Of a DNA stretch of 64,000 nt, positions 14,160 through 23,834 are shown one piece after another. A program made the translations under genes and the position numbers. Origin of the DNA: Kushneria phyllosphaerae (GTDB lineage: Bacteria > Pseudomonadota > Gammaproteobacteria > Pseudomonadales > Halomonadaceae); NCBI RefSeq assembly GCF_900312995.1, contig NZ_ONZI01000002.1, forward strand, positions 372,001 to 436,000, read 5' to 3'. The notes beneath the pieces are model-generated. The model did not search any database and was not told the origin of the DNA. It saw nothing but the letters and a program-made list of their open reading frames with translations. How positions within the stretch are numbered: the stretch's first letter is position 1; each line of letters opens with the position of its first letter.

Positions 14160-16922
14160 TTAGCTTCCCAACACCTTTACTAATTCCTTGTCGCTTATTT
14201 TAATATTTGGCCAGCGCTCCTCACTGCCATAAAAGCAGTGCTTCAGCCAATTCTGCGCCTCGCTATCCTTAATTTTTTCTATTATCAAGTTTATACCTAA
14301 CGCAACCATAAATATCAGCCCTGCCCAGCCAGCAAGCAAATTAGTAAAAATTGACATAAAACCTAGCAAAGTATTTGTGATACCCGAAGCCAAATAAAAT
14401 AAAAACAATCCATAATTTCCTTTGTTAATATTTTCGCCCGCTTGTTTAAAATCATAATAAGCAAACCCCCAAGCTGCCAAGGCACCAAGAAAACGTCCGA
14501 CACGTTCAAACCCATTGGACCATGCTATAGCACTACTCTTTTTGGCAGCATTGATAGCATTAACAGCCACTGCGCGTTTTATGCCTGTTTCTGCAACTTT
14601 TGAAACAGCACCAATCAATCCCACGCCGCTGGCATAGTAACGTCCAGCCGCCTCCTCATCGGCAAACACATCGGCGTCTTTCATCTGATCACGCGAAAAC
14701 AATATTGAAACCGTACTAAAGAGCAACCCGACGGCTGCTATACGAGTATCTGCATTCACGAAGGCCTGAAACTTTGGCAGGGCCGTTTCACGAATATTGT
14801 CACTCGTAAGAAGAATGGGTTGCCCGGATCGCAGCAGTCTAGCTTCTGCTGCCCTGCCTGAGCCCGGGCCGTCAGCAACGCTACGCATTAGATCATCATC
14901 CAATAAAATAATATTGGGTATGCGGATAGTGGGTTCTGCCCCTCCTGCCTTGAGCCATGCCTGCGTCACACGGCGCATCTGATTGGCACTGGGGCGCTTG
15001 TTACGCGGTATGCGTTCACGCATCTGTGCGCTCAGCCAGTCGATATGCTGTCGGGGAGTGCCTTCCAACGGTCGCTCCAGCATCAGGCGCCCGGTAGAAA
15101 GCATGGAGACGGCCAGATAAACATTCATCGCTGCCGAATCGAACTGGCGGGACAGAAATTTAGCCACGGGCGCCCCGGTTTGATACAGCAGCTGAGAGAA
15201 AACATTTTTGGCGGCGTCCTCGCTTTGAGCAGGCTCAAACATGTGCTCTCGGCTCTTTTCCCAGGCACCATTGATCTTGTCGAGCGTCATCTGGAAATTA
15301 CTGGTTGTAATGATCGTGCCCGAGAGATCATTAGCGACTTTTTCATGTTCATCCTGATTCCAGATCAGGCTGCGCATCAATAGATTGGAAGTGTCATCCA
15401 GAAAAGGTTGGCTAACCCACTTCTGAATCACGCTTTCGCATTCCGCGCGGTCTGCTGCATCCTCAAGGCACTCGATAAAATGATGGACATAGTGGATACC
15501 GGAATCGAGGTCATCGGTTCGATAGTCGCATTTAAAACAGGTTTTTAATGCGTCCGAACCAAGCCAGGTCGCATGATCTTCCGAGATAGGTGTATGAATA
15601 TTGTCGTGGTCGTTTCTCAGATGGTCGGCAACGTTAGCCTGGAAGTCCTGCTTCAGCTCCTCATCCGACATCCTTAAATATTCATTTTTAAACTCGAAAA
15701 GCCCGAACCAGACATCATTACGAGTCTCTCGCCATACTCGCTGACGACGATCATTGATAATGTCTGCATCAAGATACTGATGTTGAGTGGTGGCTTTTGT
15801 CTCGTTCAGAAGCCTTTCCATATCCTCCATGGTTTGCTGGTCTGCCTGCGTCGCCGTACCGCTCGCAACTCTTCTTCTGGCATTTCTGAGCCTTGCTTCC
15901 GGGGCTTCCAGCATCATGGCCTGGTTGTCAGCCACGCCATTTCGGTAGATGGATTCTTCCGTGATCTGAACGGTATTCTTGATCGCCTGTATGCCCTCCC
16001 ACGAGGCAATACGCCAGCTATAGAGCTGCAGCGATGCTGCGACGGCCTGAATCTGCTCGGCGTTAAGCTCGACGGTGATGCCCCGAGGGTCGTGGGCTGC
16101 AAACATAATGGCGCGCCCGTCTGATTTTCTTTCAGCCGTTTCAATCAGGGTATCGGCTTCGAAGGCCCGCCAGTGGAACGGGTATACCGATTCGAAAGTG
16201 GCGGTATTCTGGTCATCATCCAGATCGGCCACCGTACTGTTAAAGGAGTGTGATGCGAGGGGACGGTATTCGCTGACCCAATTCGTCAGTTCTGACAGCG
16301 GTGCGGTATGAGGCTGACCCGCGCCTCCACCAATGCATTGGGCGGGAGACAGAAACTGCATGCGCTCTGACGGGTCCTGCGCCACATGGTTGCGAATGCT
16401 TTCATCCCAGTGCGTGTCCGAAAAGGCCAGCCAGGCTTCTGACACTTCCTCCGGCTTACTGATAGTGACGCAACGCGCCATCTGCCAGTCACTTGACCGC
16501 CGACAGGCCTGATTTTTTTCAATATCGGGGAGAGGCGCATCCAGAGGCAGCGGAATAAAGTTGCTGTCGCTGGTGACCGCATATTTTCGCCAGGTGCTCC
16601 CTTCGGCGTCGCCACTCGGGAAATGCAGATAAAAATAGCCCTGACGCATGCAGCGCAGGATGTACCTGGCGCGCTGCATGGATTTATCCAGTACGCCCTC
16701 TCCAAACGGGCCGCCCTGTGAAATTGGGGTCAAACCATGAATGCTATGGGCATGGCTCTCGGCAATGGCCGAGTAACGTACAGGCAGAATCACCAGGCCG
16801 GGCGATTTCTCGCACATTGTACAATCATCACAGCCGCCTGAGCCGGTAGCAGCCGATGGGGTCGTCGCAACCTGACTGCTGGCGTTCCCCACAATGGCAC
16901 TGATATCGGGTGTAGAACTCAT
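14160..16922 (-). CDS. T6SS effector, VasX/BTH_I2691-like pore-forming toxin candidate
   Basis: A 920-residue protein. The N-terminus has CDDCTMCEKSPGLVILPVRY, closely resembling the C-x2-C...GL-ILPVRYA segment of the VasX N-terminal region/BTH_I2691 effector family. It continues with LRCMRQGYFYLHFPSGDAEG (a family landmark). The C-terminal third is hydrophobic, with segments near residues 725-745, 805-830 and 835-880, as in colicin-like VasX, which permeabilises inner membranes. It follows its DUF4123 chaperone with a four-base overlap and lies downstream of vgrG, matching the vgrG-tap-vasX order known from Vibrio. Base composition drops in the C-terminal toxin half. The toxic mechanism is inferred from the family. 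Confidence 0.75.
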   Translation of the reverse strand: MSSTPDISAIVGNASSQVATTPSAATGSGGCDDCTMCEKSPGLVILPVRYSAIAESHAHSIHGLTPISQGGPFGEGVLDKSMQRARYILRCMRQGYFYLHFPSGDAEGSTWRKYAVTSDSNFIPLPLDAPLPDIEKNQACRRSSDWQMARCVTISKPEEVSEAWLAFSDTHWDESIRNHVAQDPSERMQFLSPAQCIGGGAGQPHTAPLSELTNWVSEYRPLASHSFNSTVADLDDDQNTATFESVYPFHWRAFEADTLIETAERKSDGRAIMFAAHDPRGITVELNAEQIQAVAASLQLYSWRIASWEGIQAIKNTVQITEESIYRNGVADNQAMMLEAPEARLRNARRRVASGTATQADQQTMEDMERLLNETKATTQHQYLDADIINDRRQRVWRETRNDVWFGLFEFKNEYLRMSDEELKQDFQANVADHLRNDHDNIHTPISEDHATWLGSDALKTCFKCDYRTDDLDSGIHYVHHFIECLEDAADRAECESVIQKWVSQPFLDDTSNLLMRSLIWNQDEHEKVANDLSGTIITTSNFQMTLDKINGAWEKSREHMFEPAQSEDAAKNVFSQLLYQTGAPVAKFLSRQFDSAAMNVYLAVSMLSTGRLMLERPLEGTPRQHIDWLSAQMRERIPRNKRPSANQMRRVTQAWLKAGGAEPTIRIPNIILLDDDLMRSVADGPGSGRAAEARLLRSGQPILLTSDNIRETALPKFQAFVNADTRIAAVGLLFSTVSILFSRDQMKDADVFADEEAAGRYYASGVGLIGAVSKVAETGIKRAVAVNAINAAKKSSAIAWSNGFERVGRFLGALAAWGFAYYDFKQAGENINKGNYGLFLFYLASGITNTLLGFMSIFTNLLAGWAGLIFMVALGINLIIEKIKDSEAQNWLKHCFYGSEERWPNIKISDKELVKVLGS

Positions 16923-17743
16923 GTGACCCTGCCCTCTGCGTTCAACTGTTTCTGAATGGCCTGCCAGTCTTCCGACGACCAGTGTGCTGTCGCTTTCTGA
17001 TAGGAAGCGCCTTCCTTTACCGCGTCGATGACAGCAGCGACTCTTGGGTGGTCCTTGACCCTGGGATGCACCAGCACCTCATGGAGCACCAGTGCCAGAC
17101 AGTCCTTCATATTCCCCAAACCCAGTGCCTGAGCACGAGCAAAGCGACTGGCAAGGTAGAGGCCTGCCTCGGCATCATCCCGCAGCCTGTCTGGATACAT
17201 GGCGCGCCAATGCTTCAGGCATTCACGAATGGCAGGCAGTATCTCAAGATAAAAACGCTGCTTTTCATCCAGTGTCAGGCGCATCATCCGCCCTGCACTC
17301 GACTCGGGTGGAGACGTCAAAATCCACTGGCCGTTCGAGTCCATCAGCTCCCAGTTCTGAATATGCCACAACAGGGAATGAAGCTGACCATCAGTCAAAA
17401 TCCATCGAAGATGGGTCATGACTCGTGGGTCAAAATAGCGGCAATATCTTGTCTGCCCTTTCTGAACTCTAAACAGGCAAAAACGGCTCAACTGCTCACG
17501 CAGTATCTGTGCATCAATATCTGCGTGCAGGATGGCGCAGATTCCGGGCGGCAGTTTGTGCTGCCATCTCCGATTGGCCTGCTCCCTTGCGGTGTCTAAC
17601 ACATGCTCATCGAGCCGATAAAGATGAGGGGTAAGCGCGTGCAGATCGCTGCGCTGACGAGGCGCAAGCGCACCAGCGAATTCGACCCCTTCCTTTATAT
17701 CCAGTGAGCCATTGAGATGATCATGCAGTAACCAGGTGGTCAT
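16919..17743 (-). CDS. DUF4123 T6SS effector chaperone/adaptor (Tap/Tec type)
   Basis: A 274-residue soluble protein of the DUF4123 family. The hallmark CRYFDPRVMTHLRWIL is near residue 105, preceded by ILREQLSRFCLF. A helical C-terminal part (DAEAGLYLASRFARAQALGL) is present in the same polypeptide. DUF4123 proteins bind a specific effector and load it on the matching VgrG. It lies 12 bp after vgrG and overlaps the VasX-like effector start by four bases, so its client is almost certainly that effector. In the other intact module the equivalent C-terminal part is a separate gene (26978-27340). Confidence 0.85.
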   Translation of the reverse strand: MTTWLLHDHLNGSLDIKEGVEFAGALAPRQRSDLHALTPHLYRLDEHVLDTAREQANRRWQHKLPPGICAILHADIDAQILREQLSRFCLFRVQKGQTRYCRYFDPRVMTHLRWILTDGQLHSLLWHIQNWELMDSNGQWILTSPPESSAGRMMRLTLDEKQRFYLEILPAIRECLKHWRAMYPDRLRDDAEAGLYLASRFARAQALGLGNMKDCLALVLHEVLVHPRVKDHPRVAAVIDAVKEGASYQKATAHWSSEDWQAIQKQLNAEGRVT

Positions 17744-17755
17744 GTTTTAAGCCTG

Positions 17756-20401
17756 TCAGCCGACAAAGGATGATCCCTTGCTGGCGGCCCCTGCATGTTT
17801 GGTCTGGCAGTCACTGCCTTCCGGCAATTCCGGCATCGCCATGTCCATGCTCGCCGGGCCATCGAACACATGCTGTGCGCCCTTCACATCGATATTGCCG
17901 GGGCCGTGGATCTCGACGTTGCCGCCCTCGATGCGGATGTAGCCGCCGCCACTGCTGAGCAGAATGCCGTTGGCAGCATTGATCTGTACCCGTCCTTCAG
18001 TGGAGGTGATCTTTACATCCTTCTGCGCCGTCAGAGCCATCTCATCGCTCTGGGCCTGCACCTCTACCTTGCCCTTTGCCGCAAAGAGCTTGATGCCGGC
18101 GCGATAGACGAACAGAGAGAGCTTCTCGGAGATCGAGGCAATCAGGCTGCGGCCGGTGGCAATGCTCATGTCTTCGCCGGTCGACACGCTCAATGATCGC
18201 CCCTGCGCCAGATGGGTGGATTCGGGCGTGCTCAGGGTGATGCCCGCCGGCGAGGCCATGTGCAGCCAGGGGGCTTTCATGCGAGCGGATTCGCCGCGCC
18301 CGCCGGATTCACTGGCACCACGAGCGCTGTTCTGGTCGGCATCGGCCAGCTGCTCGCTGTTGCCGTAGCGGTCGTCGGCGTCATCACCGGCTTGTTTCAG
18401 ACCTTCCAGCGTCTCGAAGGGGTCAGCATTGTGATCCGCCGCGCTCTGGCTGAGCGTGTCGGACAAATTCCAGGCACTCTGAATCTGATCACGCGCGGGA
18501 GAGAGATCGAGCTGATCGCCGCTGGCGCCGAGCTGGCCCCAGCTGGAGAGATACAGCCCCTCGTTGGCGCGGATGGCACCGTAGGCATCGGTGCGCAGCT
18601 CAAAGCCGGTGCCGCGGAAGGCGCCGCGGTGGTTGCCGTTCTGATGGATCAGGTAGCCAAGGTTGAGCTGGCTTTTCGAGTGCTCGGAGTTGAGCCGCAC
18701 CCGCTCCTGATCGGTGGCATCATCGAAGACCAGTTCGTTGTATTTGCTGCCGCGGTAGGTCTTGCTCTTGATGCCGGAGAGCAGGCCGTTGCTGTGCCAG
18801 TCAGGGGTCTGTTCGCCGTTGTAGATGCGACCGGTGATCAGCGGTCGGTCAGCGTCGCCCTCGAGGAAGTCGACCAGCACTTCCTGACCGACGCGGGGCA
18901 CGAACACGCCACCCCAGCCGCCGCCGGCGCTGGGCTGGGCGACCCGCAGCCACACGCCGGACTGTTCGTTGCGCTGGCCCTGTCGGTCCCAGTGGAACTG
19001 GACGCGCACCCGGTTGAGGTGATCGGTGTGGATCTCCTCGCCTTCCGGACCCACCACGGTGGCGGTCTGCGGACCGCCGATCACCGGGCGGCGATGGATC
19101 AGCGCAGTGCGATACGGCTGGCTGCGGCGCTGGGCCTCGATGTCGACCAGGAAGTGGCCGGTGCCGGCACTGCGGTAGTTGTCCAGCGCCTCAGGGTTGT
19201 CGTCCTGATCCTCATCAAGCCCGTGCGCGCGGCGGGCGGCGTCCATCTCGGATTGCAGGCTACCGGGCAGGCGTTTGAGATGGGCCGAGACCGGCAGGGC
19301 GTTTTCGGCATGAGTGGTCATGCCCAGCAGCAAAAACTGGCGTTCGGCTTCGCCGCCGGTGTCGTGCAGCGGGTGCTGGATGAGTTCAAACCAGTGACCG
19401 GCCTGCAGCTGACGGGTACCGCCGGCGCCGTGAAAACGTTTGGCCAGCGACTCGTGGGCCTCGAGACGGTTCTCGGTCAGGCGTTCGCCGCGATCATGGC
19501 CGTGGTAATAGTACTCGCCGGCGTAGTCATAGACTTCGGTGGCTGGCAGGTTGCCCTGATCATCAAGAGTGTCCAGCCCGGTACGCTTGGTGAGCGCCGG
19601 CTGCTTGTAGTCGAAGGTGCCGACGCTGACGCGGGTGGGCTGGGCGCGGCGCACGCCGCCCCACTGATTCAGGGCATCTTCGGTCTCGGTGGCGGCCTGG
19701 CGGTGAAAGCGGATCGCCTGCGGACTGACCGGCGGGCAGGTGTCGACATCGTCGGTGATGACCAGCCGGTGGCCGTCGAAGGCGGCGCCATTGTCACCGC
19801 CCCGCTCACTGCCGTCAGGGTCGCTGACGCCGTCCCCGGCGTGCTCGAAATAGTAGAAAAGCCCCTCTTCCTCACACAGCCGGCTGATGAAATTGAAGTC
19901 GCTCTCGCGGTACTGGACGCAGTAGCTGCGCGACGGGTACTCACGGCGCAGATCAAAGCGGTAGCCGCCGCGGGCGATGGCGTGGCCGTCGAACACTTCG
20001 GTGAGGATGTCGACCGCGCTGCGGTCCTGAAAGAGGCGGCTGTCGCGGCCGAGCTTCAGCATCGCAAGCCACGGCACCAGAGTGAGCTGGTAATAGTAGA
20101 CGCCGCCGTCCTCGCCCAGCAACGCGGCCTCCTCGACCAGCGCGTGGCGGGTGCGAGTGCTGCCGTCGGCCTGCAAAAAGCTCAGCTGTGCGGGCTGGGC
20201 CATCAGCGACTTGAGTTCGATATCGCCCTGCTGGGCCATGCAATCGAGACGATAGCAAAACGGCGCGCTGATGCGCTCCTCGCCCACCAGCCGGTGCGGC
20301 AGCAGCGCCGCGCCGGCCAGTTCGAGTCGCAGCAGGCGCTGCGATTGCGACAGTGTTATGCCGAACTGTTCCAAGACACTATCCAGTAGCGAATCTGACA
20401 T
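17756..20401 (-). CDS. vgrG: T6SS tip protein VgrG (TssI), copy 1
   Basis: An 881-residue spike trimer subunit. The N-terminal gp27-like part has LPHRLVGEERISAPF and YCVQYRESDFNFISRLCEEEGLFYYFEH. The gp5-like OB fold has RVRVQFHWDRQGQRNE and GVWLRVAQPSAGGGWGGVFVPRVGQEVLVDFLEGDADRP. A DUF2345-type beta-helix follows with repeated valine-rich strands. The short tail ends KHAGAASKGSSFVG without an enzymatic extension. I start at 20401 (MSDSLLDS), where AGGAAA precedes the ATG; in-frame codons to 20443 are non-family. From about 18504 to 20350 the DNA aligns without gaps to copy 3 at a constant offset of 10,130 bp. It heads the VasX-like module. Confidence 0.93.
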   Translation of the reverse strand: MSDSLLDSVLEQFGITLSQSQRLLRLELAGAALLPHRLVGEERISAPFCYRLDCMAQQGDIELKSLMAQPAQLSFLQADGSTRTRHALVEEAALLGEDGGVYYYQLTLVPWLAMLKLGRDSRLFQDRSAVDILTEVFDGHAIARGGYRFDLRREYPSRSYCVQYRESDFNFISRLCEEEGLFYYFEHAGDGVSDPDGSERGGDNGAAFDGHRLVITDDVDTCPPVSPQAIRFHRQAATETEDALNQWGGVRRAQPTRVSVGTFDYKQPALTKRTGLDTLDDQGNLPATEVYDYAGEYYYHGHDRGERLTENRLEAHESLAKRFHGAGGTRQLQAGHWFELIQHPLHDTGGEAERQFLLLGMTTHAENALPVSAHLKRLPGSLQSEMDAARRAHGLDEDQDDNPEALDNYRSAGTGHFLVDIEAQRRSQPYRTALIHRRPVIGGPQTATVVGPEGEEIHTDHLNRVRVQFHWDRQGQRNEQSGVWLRVAQPSAGGGWGGVFVPRVGQEVLVDFLEGDADRPLITGRIYNGEQTPDWHSNGLLSGIKSKTYRGSKYNELVFDDATDQERVRLNSEHSKSQLNLGYLIHQNGNHRGAFRGTGFELRTDAYGAIRANEGLYLSSWGQLGASGDQLDLSPARDQIQSAWNLSDTLSQSAADHNADPFETLEGLKQAGDDADDRYGNSEQLADADQNSARGASESGGRGESARMKAPWLHMASPAGITLSTPESTHLAQGRSLSVSTGEDMSIATGRSLIASISEKLSLFVYRAGIKLFAAKGKVEVQAQSDEMALTAQKDVKITSTEGRVQINAANGILLSSGGGYIRIEGGNVEIHGPGNIDVKGAQHVFDGPASMDMAMPELPEGSDCQTKHAGAASKGSSFVG
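18504..20350 (-). repeat. Long direct repeat A, copy 1 (vgrG core)
   Basis: Matches 28634-30480 at a constant offset of 10,130 bp with scattered substitutions and no net insertion or deletion at the points I checked at both ends. It covers the gp27 and gp5 parts of vgrG. The copies are in the same orientation, so recombination would delete or duplicate the intervening 10 kb. Confidence 0.85.
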
Positions 20402-20684
20402 TTTCCTGCACCCTTTCCTGCAACCTGAGGTTCGTTGTCCCACGCGGTAGCGCTCATGGGCCAGGGAAAAGGTCCTCTAGCCCTTATCGCGAAGCGGCTA
20501 ATTTAACATATGCAACATGGGAGGTCGGCACTCAAGGCACGTTATTGCATACTAATGTCATACTTTTCTCCTTCTCTGCCAGCACTACGGCAAAGCTGAA
20601 GGGCTTTCATCTCATACGGCGATCACTAAATGAGACTTTTTATGGCAGGATTATCGTTTCTGAAAGAATGCGAGAGGATTTCTG

Positions 20685-21593
20685 ATGTTGCGCAGTAGAA
20701 CCGTTTTTATCTCACTGCTGGCACTGAGCATGACGGCTTGCAATGGCAGCCAGGCTGACAGTGGAGAAAACTCACAAGCCGTCAAGGATCTAATTCAAAA
20801 GACGAAAGATAACATGATTCTTGTGGAAGGCGGTTCCTTTCAGATGGGAGACTTCGGTCCGATTGATCCCAAAGCAAATGGACTACCATATAGTTTTTAT
20901 GATGACAATAAGGTTTTACACAAGGCAAATCTGGATAATTTCTTTATTTCTAGCCGTCAAGTCTCTTATTCTGATTATGACGTATTCACTAAAGCAGTGG
21001 GCAAGACTAAAATAAATACAGAAATTCCAAACTCTAAATATAGAGCGCCTAATGTCCCAGCCGGAGTCAACTGGCACCAAGCAAATGATTATTGTCATTG
21101 GCTTGCACAAGAAACAGATAAACCTTTTGCATTGCCGACAGAGGCACAGTGGGAGTATGCGGCTCGTGACAGAGGGAAATTTATGCCATTTTCTACTAAC
21201 GATGGAACATTAAAACCAGGTGTAAATCACTCCACCAGAGAGGATAGAAAACAAGCGACCCCCGCAAATGACTCTCTTTCACCTAGCACCATTGCTAGTT
21301 ATCCACCCAATCCTCTTGGGATATATCAGATGGGCCTAAACGGTTTTGAATGGGTACATGATTGGTATAGTCCGGACTACTATAAGAACTCTCCAGAAAA
21401 CAATCCAACTGGTCCTGAAAATGGCGAAGAAAAAATTCGCCGCGGCGGAGAGTTGGCTGGTGAAGATAGAGACTTACTTACGGTAAATCGCCGACATGCA
21501 AAACCAGATTTATCGCTCGAAAACAATCCTATATTATCAAACGAACCATCATATCCAAATACTTTTCGTTGTGTATTGAATGACAATCCATAA
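20685..21593 (+). CDS. FGE/sulfatase-modifying-factor fold lipoprotein, possible immunity protein
   Basis: A 302-residue lipoprotein. The signal MLRSRTVFISLLALSMTAC ends in TAC, with lipidation at Cys19. The mature part is a formylglycine-generating-enzyme (SUMF1/EgtB/PvdO) fold: MILVEGGSFQMGDFG, then ISSRQVSYSDYDVF, ALPTEAQWEYAARD, NGFEWVHDWYSPDYY and a C-terminal NTFRCVL. True FGEs need a catalytic cysteine pair near the end; only one cysteine is present there, so aldehyde-forming activity is unlikely. It is convergent with, and 39 bp from, the 733-residue effector candidate. T6SS loci often carry such lipoproteins, so immunity in the periplasm is possible, but this is inference. The ribosome site AGAGG fits the start. 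Confidence 0.65.
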   Translation: MLRSRTVFISLLALSMTACNGSQADSGENSQAVKDLIQKTKDNMILVEGGSFQMGDFGPIDPKANGLPYSFYDDNKVLHKANLDNFFISSRQVSYSDYDVFTKAVGKTKINTEIPNSKYRAPNVPAGVNWHQANDYCHWLAQETDKPFALPTEAQWEYAARDRGKFMPFSTNDGTLKPGVNHSTREDRKQATPANDSLSPSTIASYPPNPLGIYQMGLNGFEWVHDWYSPDYYKNSPENNPTGPENGEEKIRRGGELAGEDRDLLTVNRRHAKPDLSLENNPILSNEPSYPNTFRCVLNDNP

Positions 21594-21632
21594 TCTTGAA
21601 CCAGCAAGGTGGGCTTAGCTCACCTTGCTTAT

Positions 21633-23834
21633 TTAAGCAATGCTAGTTTTAAAGCCAGTCAAACACTGCGTCCTATTAAAACAAGGTTTTTCAAAATCGT
21701 TAGAGATATCATTTTGTGTAAGATATTCCTGCATATCATTGCGAATAATAGGCTCTCCCTTGCTAGCCCTCACACGCAACCTTTTATAAAAAGATTTTAA
21801 GTTTGCAGGGTAATTACTAGACCAGACAGCTAGCTCTCCGCGACCCAGAAAATCAAGAAGCAACTTCTCACCCTGATCAACTGATATATTCTCATCACTA
21901 GTCTCGGATTTTATTTTTTGCATTATATTTTGATATTCTTTTTGAGATTGTACCCAAGCAAATATTTTTATTATAGCCCGTTTGCGTTCAGTCATATAAC
22001 CGAATCGCCAGAAATTAAAATCTGTAGGGTCATTGGTTCGGTTGTCTGGGTCTAAATTATCAAAAGCGTTGGTTTGCATTAACCGGTACAGCATGGCCCC
22101 TTTTGCATCTGGAGTGACATAACGTAGAAAATCGGGGTTTGAATTAATGCGAACAACTAGTTGTCCGCGCTCCCCTGCAGCCTCTATACTCTCTTGAAGT
22201 TGGGCCAATGATTTTTCCGCAGTAGCTTTTATCACCCCTGCAGTTTCATACATATAATCTTTCAAATCCCCTCCATACTGTGCTGCTAGCACTACGATTT
22301 CTGACAAGGCATCAAATGCCTCTTCATCTATAAAACCCAGTTTGCTATAGTCGGAGTTTTTTAACTGGTATGCCACCCATCTAACAAATTCCGTTATTAA
22401 ATCACCATCGACTTCCAGAACAACTTTCCCCTTTGCGCCAACTCCAAAACAAAAAGCTGCTTTTGCTAAAACTCTAAATTTCCCCGCGGCATAAGATATT
22501 TTAAAAGTTGCTTCTCCTCCCGCTCCTGCAAGCCCTGCTAGAGTGGGTGCTATTTTAGCAAAAGGTTCAAATTTCTTGCTTTCAGGGCTTTTCCACTCTA
22601 CTTGTCCTGCCACCGTGGCTTCGAGTTGGCCACCAACAAATGCGCCCAAGTTACCACCCTGACTATTATCGGGCATGGCCATATCAACTGTTTTCTTTCC
22701 GGGAATGCCTCGATTTCGAGAAGTTCCTCTAGCACCTTTAGCCTTTGCTCCACTGCCGCTGAACTCTGCATCAATGTTAAGTTCTGCCGCAATGCTGGCC
22801 CCCACGCCACCTGCAACACTTAAAATAGAATGAGAACGCAGCATGCCTAGATGGACATCGCCAAAAGCCATCATATATCCACCTGGCGGTTCATAACAGT
22901 CGATGGAAGCCTTGGCTTCTGCCAGCATTAGCTCTGCATGTCCACTGGATTTAATGGCAGCTTTTTTCTTGAAAGGATTGGCTTCACCACTAACCCCACT
23001 TGCCCCGTAGGACCAGCGCATTAGTTGTGCTTCTGCGCCAAGATCTACCTTAACACTGCCTCTATCATGATCCTCACCATGTTGATAGGAACAGGCAGCA
23101 TTAAGATCCTGATTAAGTTTATCACTCCAATGAAAAAGCTCCTTGTGCTGGTCGTCCAGTTTCATCCAATCATCAAACCAGGGGATGTCGGTTTTTATAG
23201 AGGTATTACCACTAATGTCGTTAAGCTGCTTTTTTAACTTTTTCCAATCAACCTGCCCGTTTGTCAGCACACTTTCACCGGCACCAGTAGTATCAGCCTT
23301 GGAAGTGAGCCGATATTTGCGCCAGTGATTCTTCATCTTTTCTGATCCAACATAGGTCATTTTGAAACCGGCCACAGAGGCTTGTGCGCCGCGACGCTGG
23401 ATGGGTATTAACTCGTTAATATGGTTAGCATTGTCACTGAGTGAAGTTAGCGGCTCAATTTCACGAATTAAATTCTGGTTGGCTTCATCCAGAACTTGTT
23501 GTGCAAGAACGATCTGTTCTTCAAATGACTCGGCACTATCGGACTGCGACAACACAACTTGTTCATCAGATTCGAAATAATTGGCTTGTTTGATCTGAAT
23601 GTACCTATCCTGACATCCCTTAAGCTGGCTGATTGCTTCCTGTTGAGTTTCAACAACGCTTTCAAGAAGGCGCATCTCATCTAGAAGGTCTGAGATGTCA
23701 TCACTCGGTACAGCAAGAATCGTATTCTTGCCTACCATATAAAAGAGCTGATCCGCTGGTTGATGATAAGCATCTTTTCCCTGGGCATTCAGTCTTGTTT
23801 CAGCTTCTCCGTCGGTAAGCACATCCTGACTCAC
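21633..23834 (-). CDS. Large T6SS effector candidate of unassigned activity
   Basis: A 733-residue protein that I cannot place in a named toxin family. It starts inside the stop of the broken vgrG (four-base overlap), exactly where a cargo effector is expected. N-terminal 150 residues are acidic and coiled-coil-like (LLDEMRLLESVVETQQEAIS). A middle block (about 265-480) is rich in Gly, Ala and Ser, for example ILSVAGGVGASIAAELNIDAEFSG and LAGLAGAGGEATFKISYAAG, alternating beta or membrane-active in character. The C-terminal quarter is charged and helical, with FNFWRFGYMTERKRAIIKIF. No Walker, HExxH, lipase GxSxG or nuclease motif is evident. Low GC compared with the vgrG upstream suggests independent origin. 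Confidence 0.6.
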   Translation of the reverse strand: MSQDVLTDGEAETRLNAQGKDAYHQPADQLFYMVGKNTILAVPSDDISDLLDEMRLLESVVETQQEAISQLKGCQDRYIQIKQANYFESDEQVVLSQSDSAESFEEQIVLAQQVLDEANQNLIREIEPLTSLSDNANHINELIPIQRRGAQASVAGFKMTYVGSEKMKNHWRKYRLTSKADTTGAGESVLTNGQVDWKKLKKQLNDISGNTSIKTDIPWFDDWMKLDDQHKELFHWSDKLNQDLNAACSYQHGEDHDRGSVKVDLGAEAQLMRWSYGASGVSGEANPFKKKAAIKSSGHAELMLAEAKASIDCYEPPGGYMMAFGDVHLGMLRSHSILSVAGGVGASIAAELNIDAEFSGSGAKAKGARGTSRNRGIPGKKTVDMAMPDNSQGGNLGAFVGGQLEATVAGQVEWKSPESKKFEPFAKIAPTLAGLAGAGGEATFKISYAAGKFRVLAKAAFCFGVGAKGKVVLEVDGDLITEFVRWVAYQLKNSDYSKLGFIDEEAFDALSEIVVLAAQYGGDLKDYMYETAGVIKATAEKSLAQLQESIEAAGERGQLVVRINSNPDFLRYVTPDAKGAMLYRLMQTNAFDNLDPDNRTNDPTDFNFWRFGYMTERKRAIIKIFAWVQSQKEYQNIMQKIKSETSDENISVDQGEKLLLDFLGRGELAVWSSNYPANLKSFYKRLRVRASKGEPIIRNDMQEYLTQNDISNDFEKPCFNRTQCLTGFKTSIA

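Noticed and set aside
18212..20389. A 725-codon open frame on the plus strand opposite vgrG copy 1 (and similar ones opposite copies 2 and 3)
   Set aside because: It is the shadow of the GC-rich vgrG gene on the other strand: no ribosome site, no recognisable domain, and it recurs only where vgrG sequence recurs.
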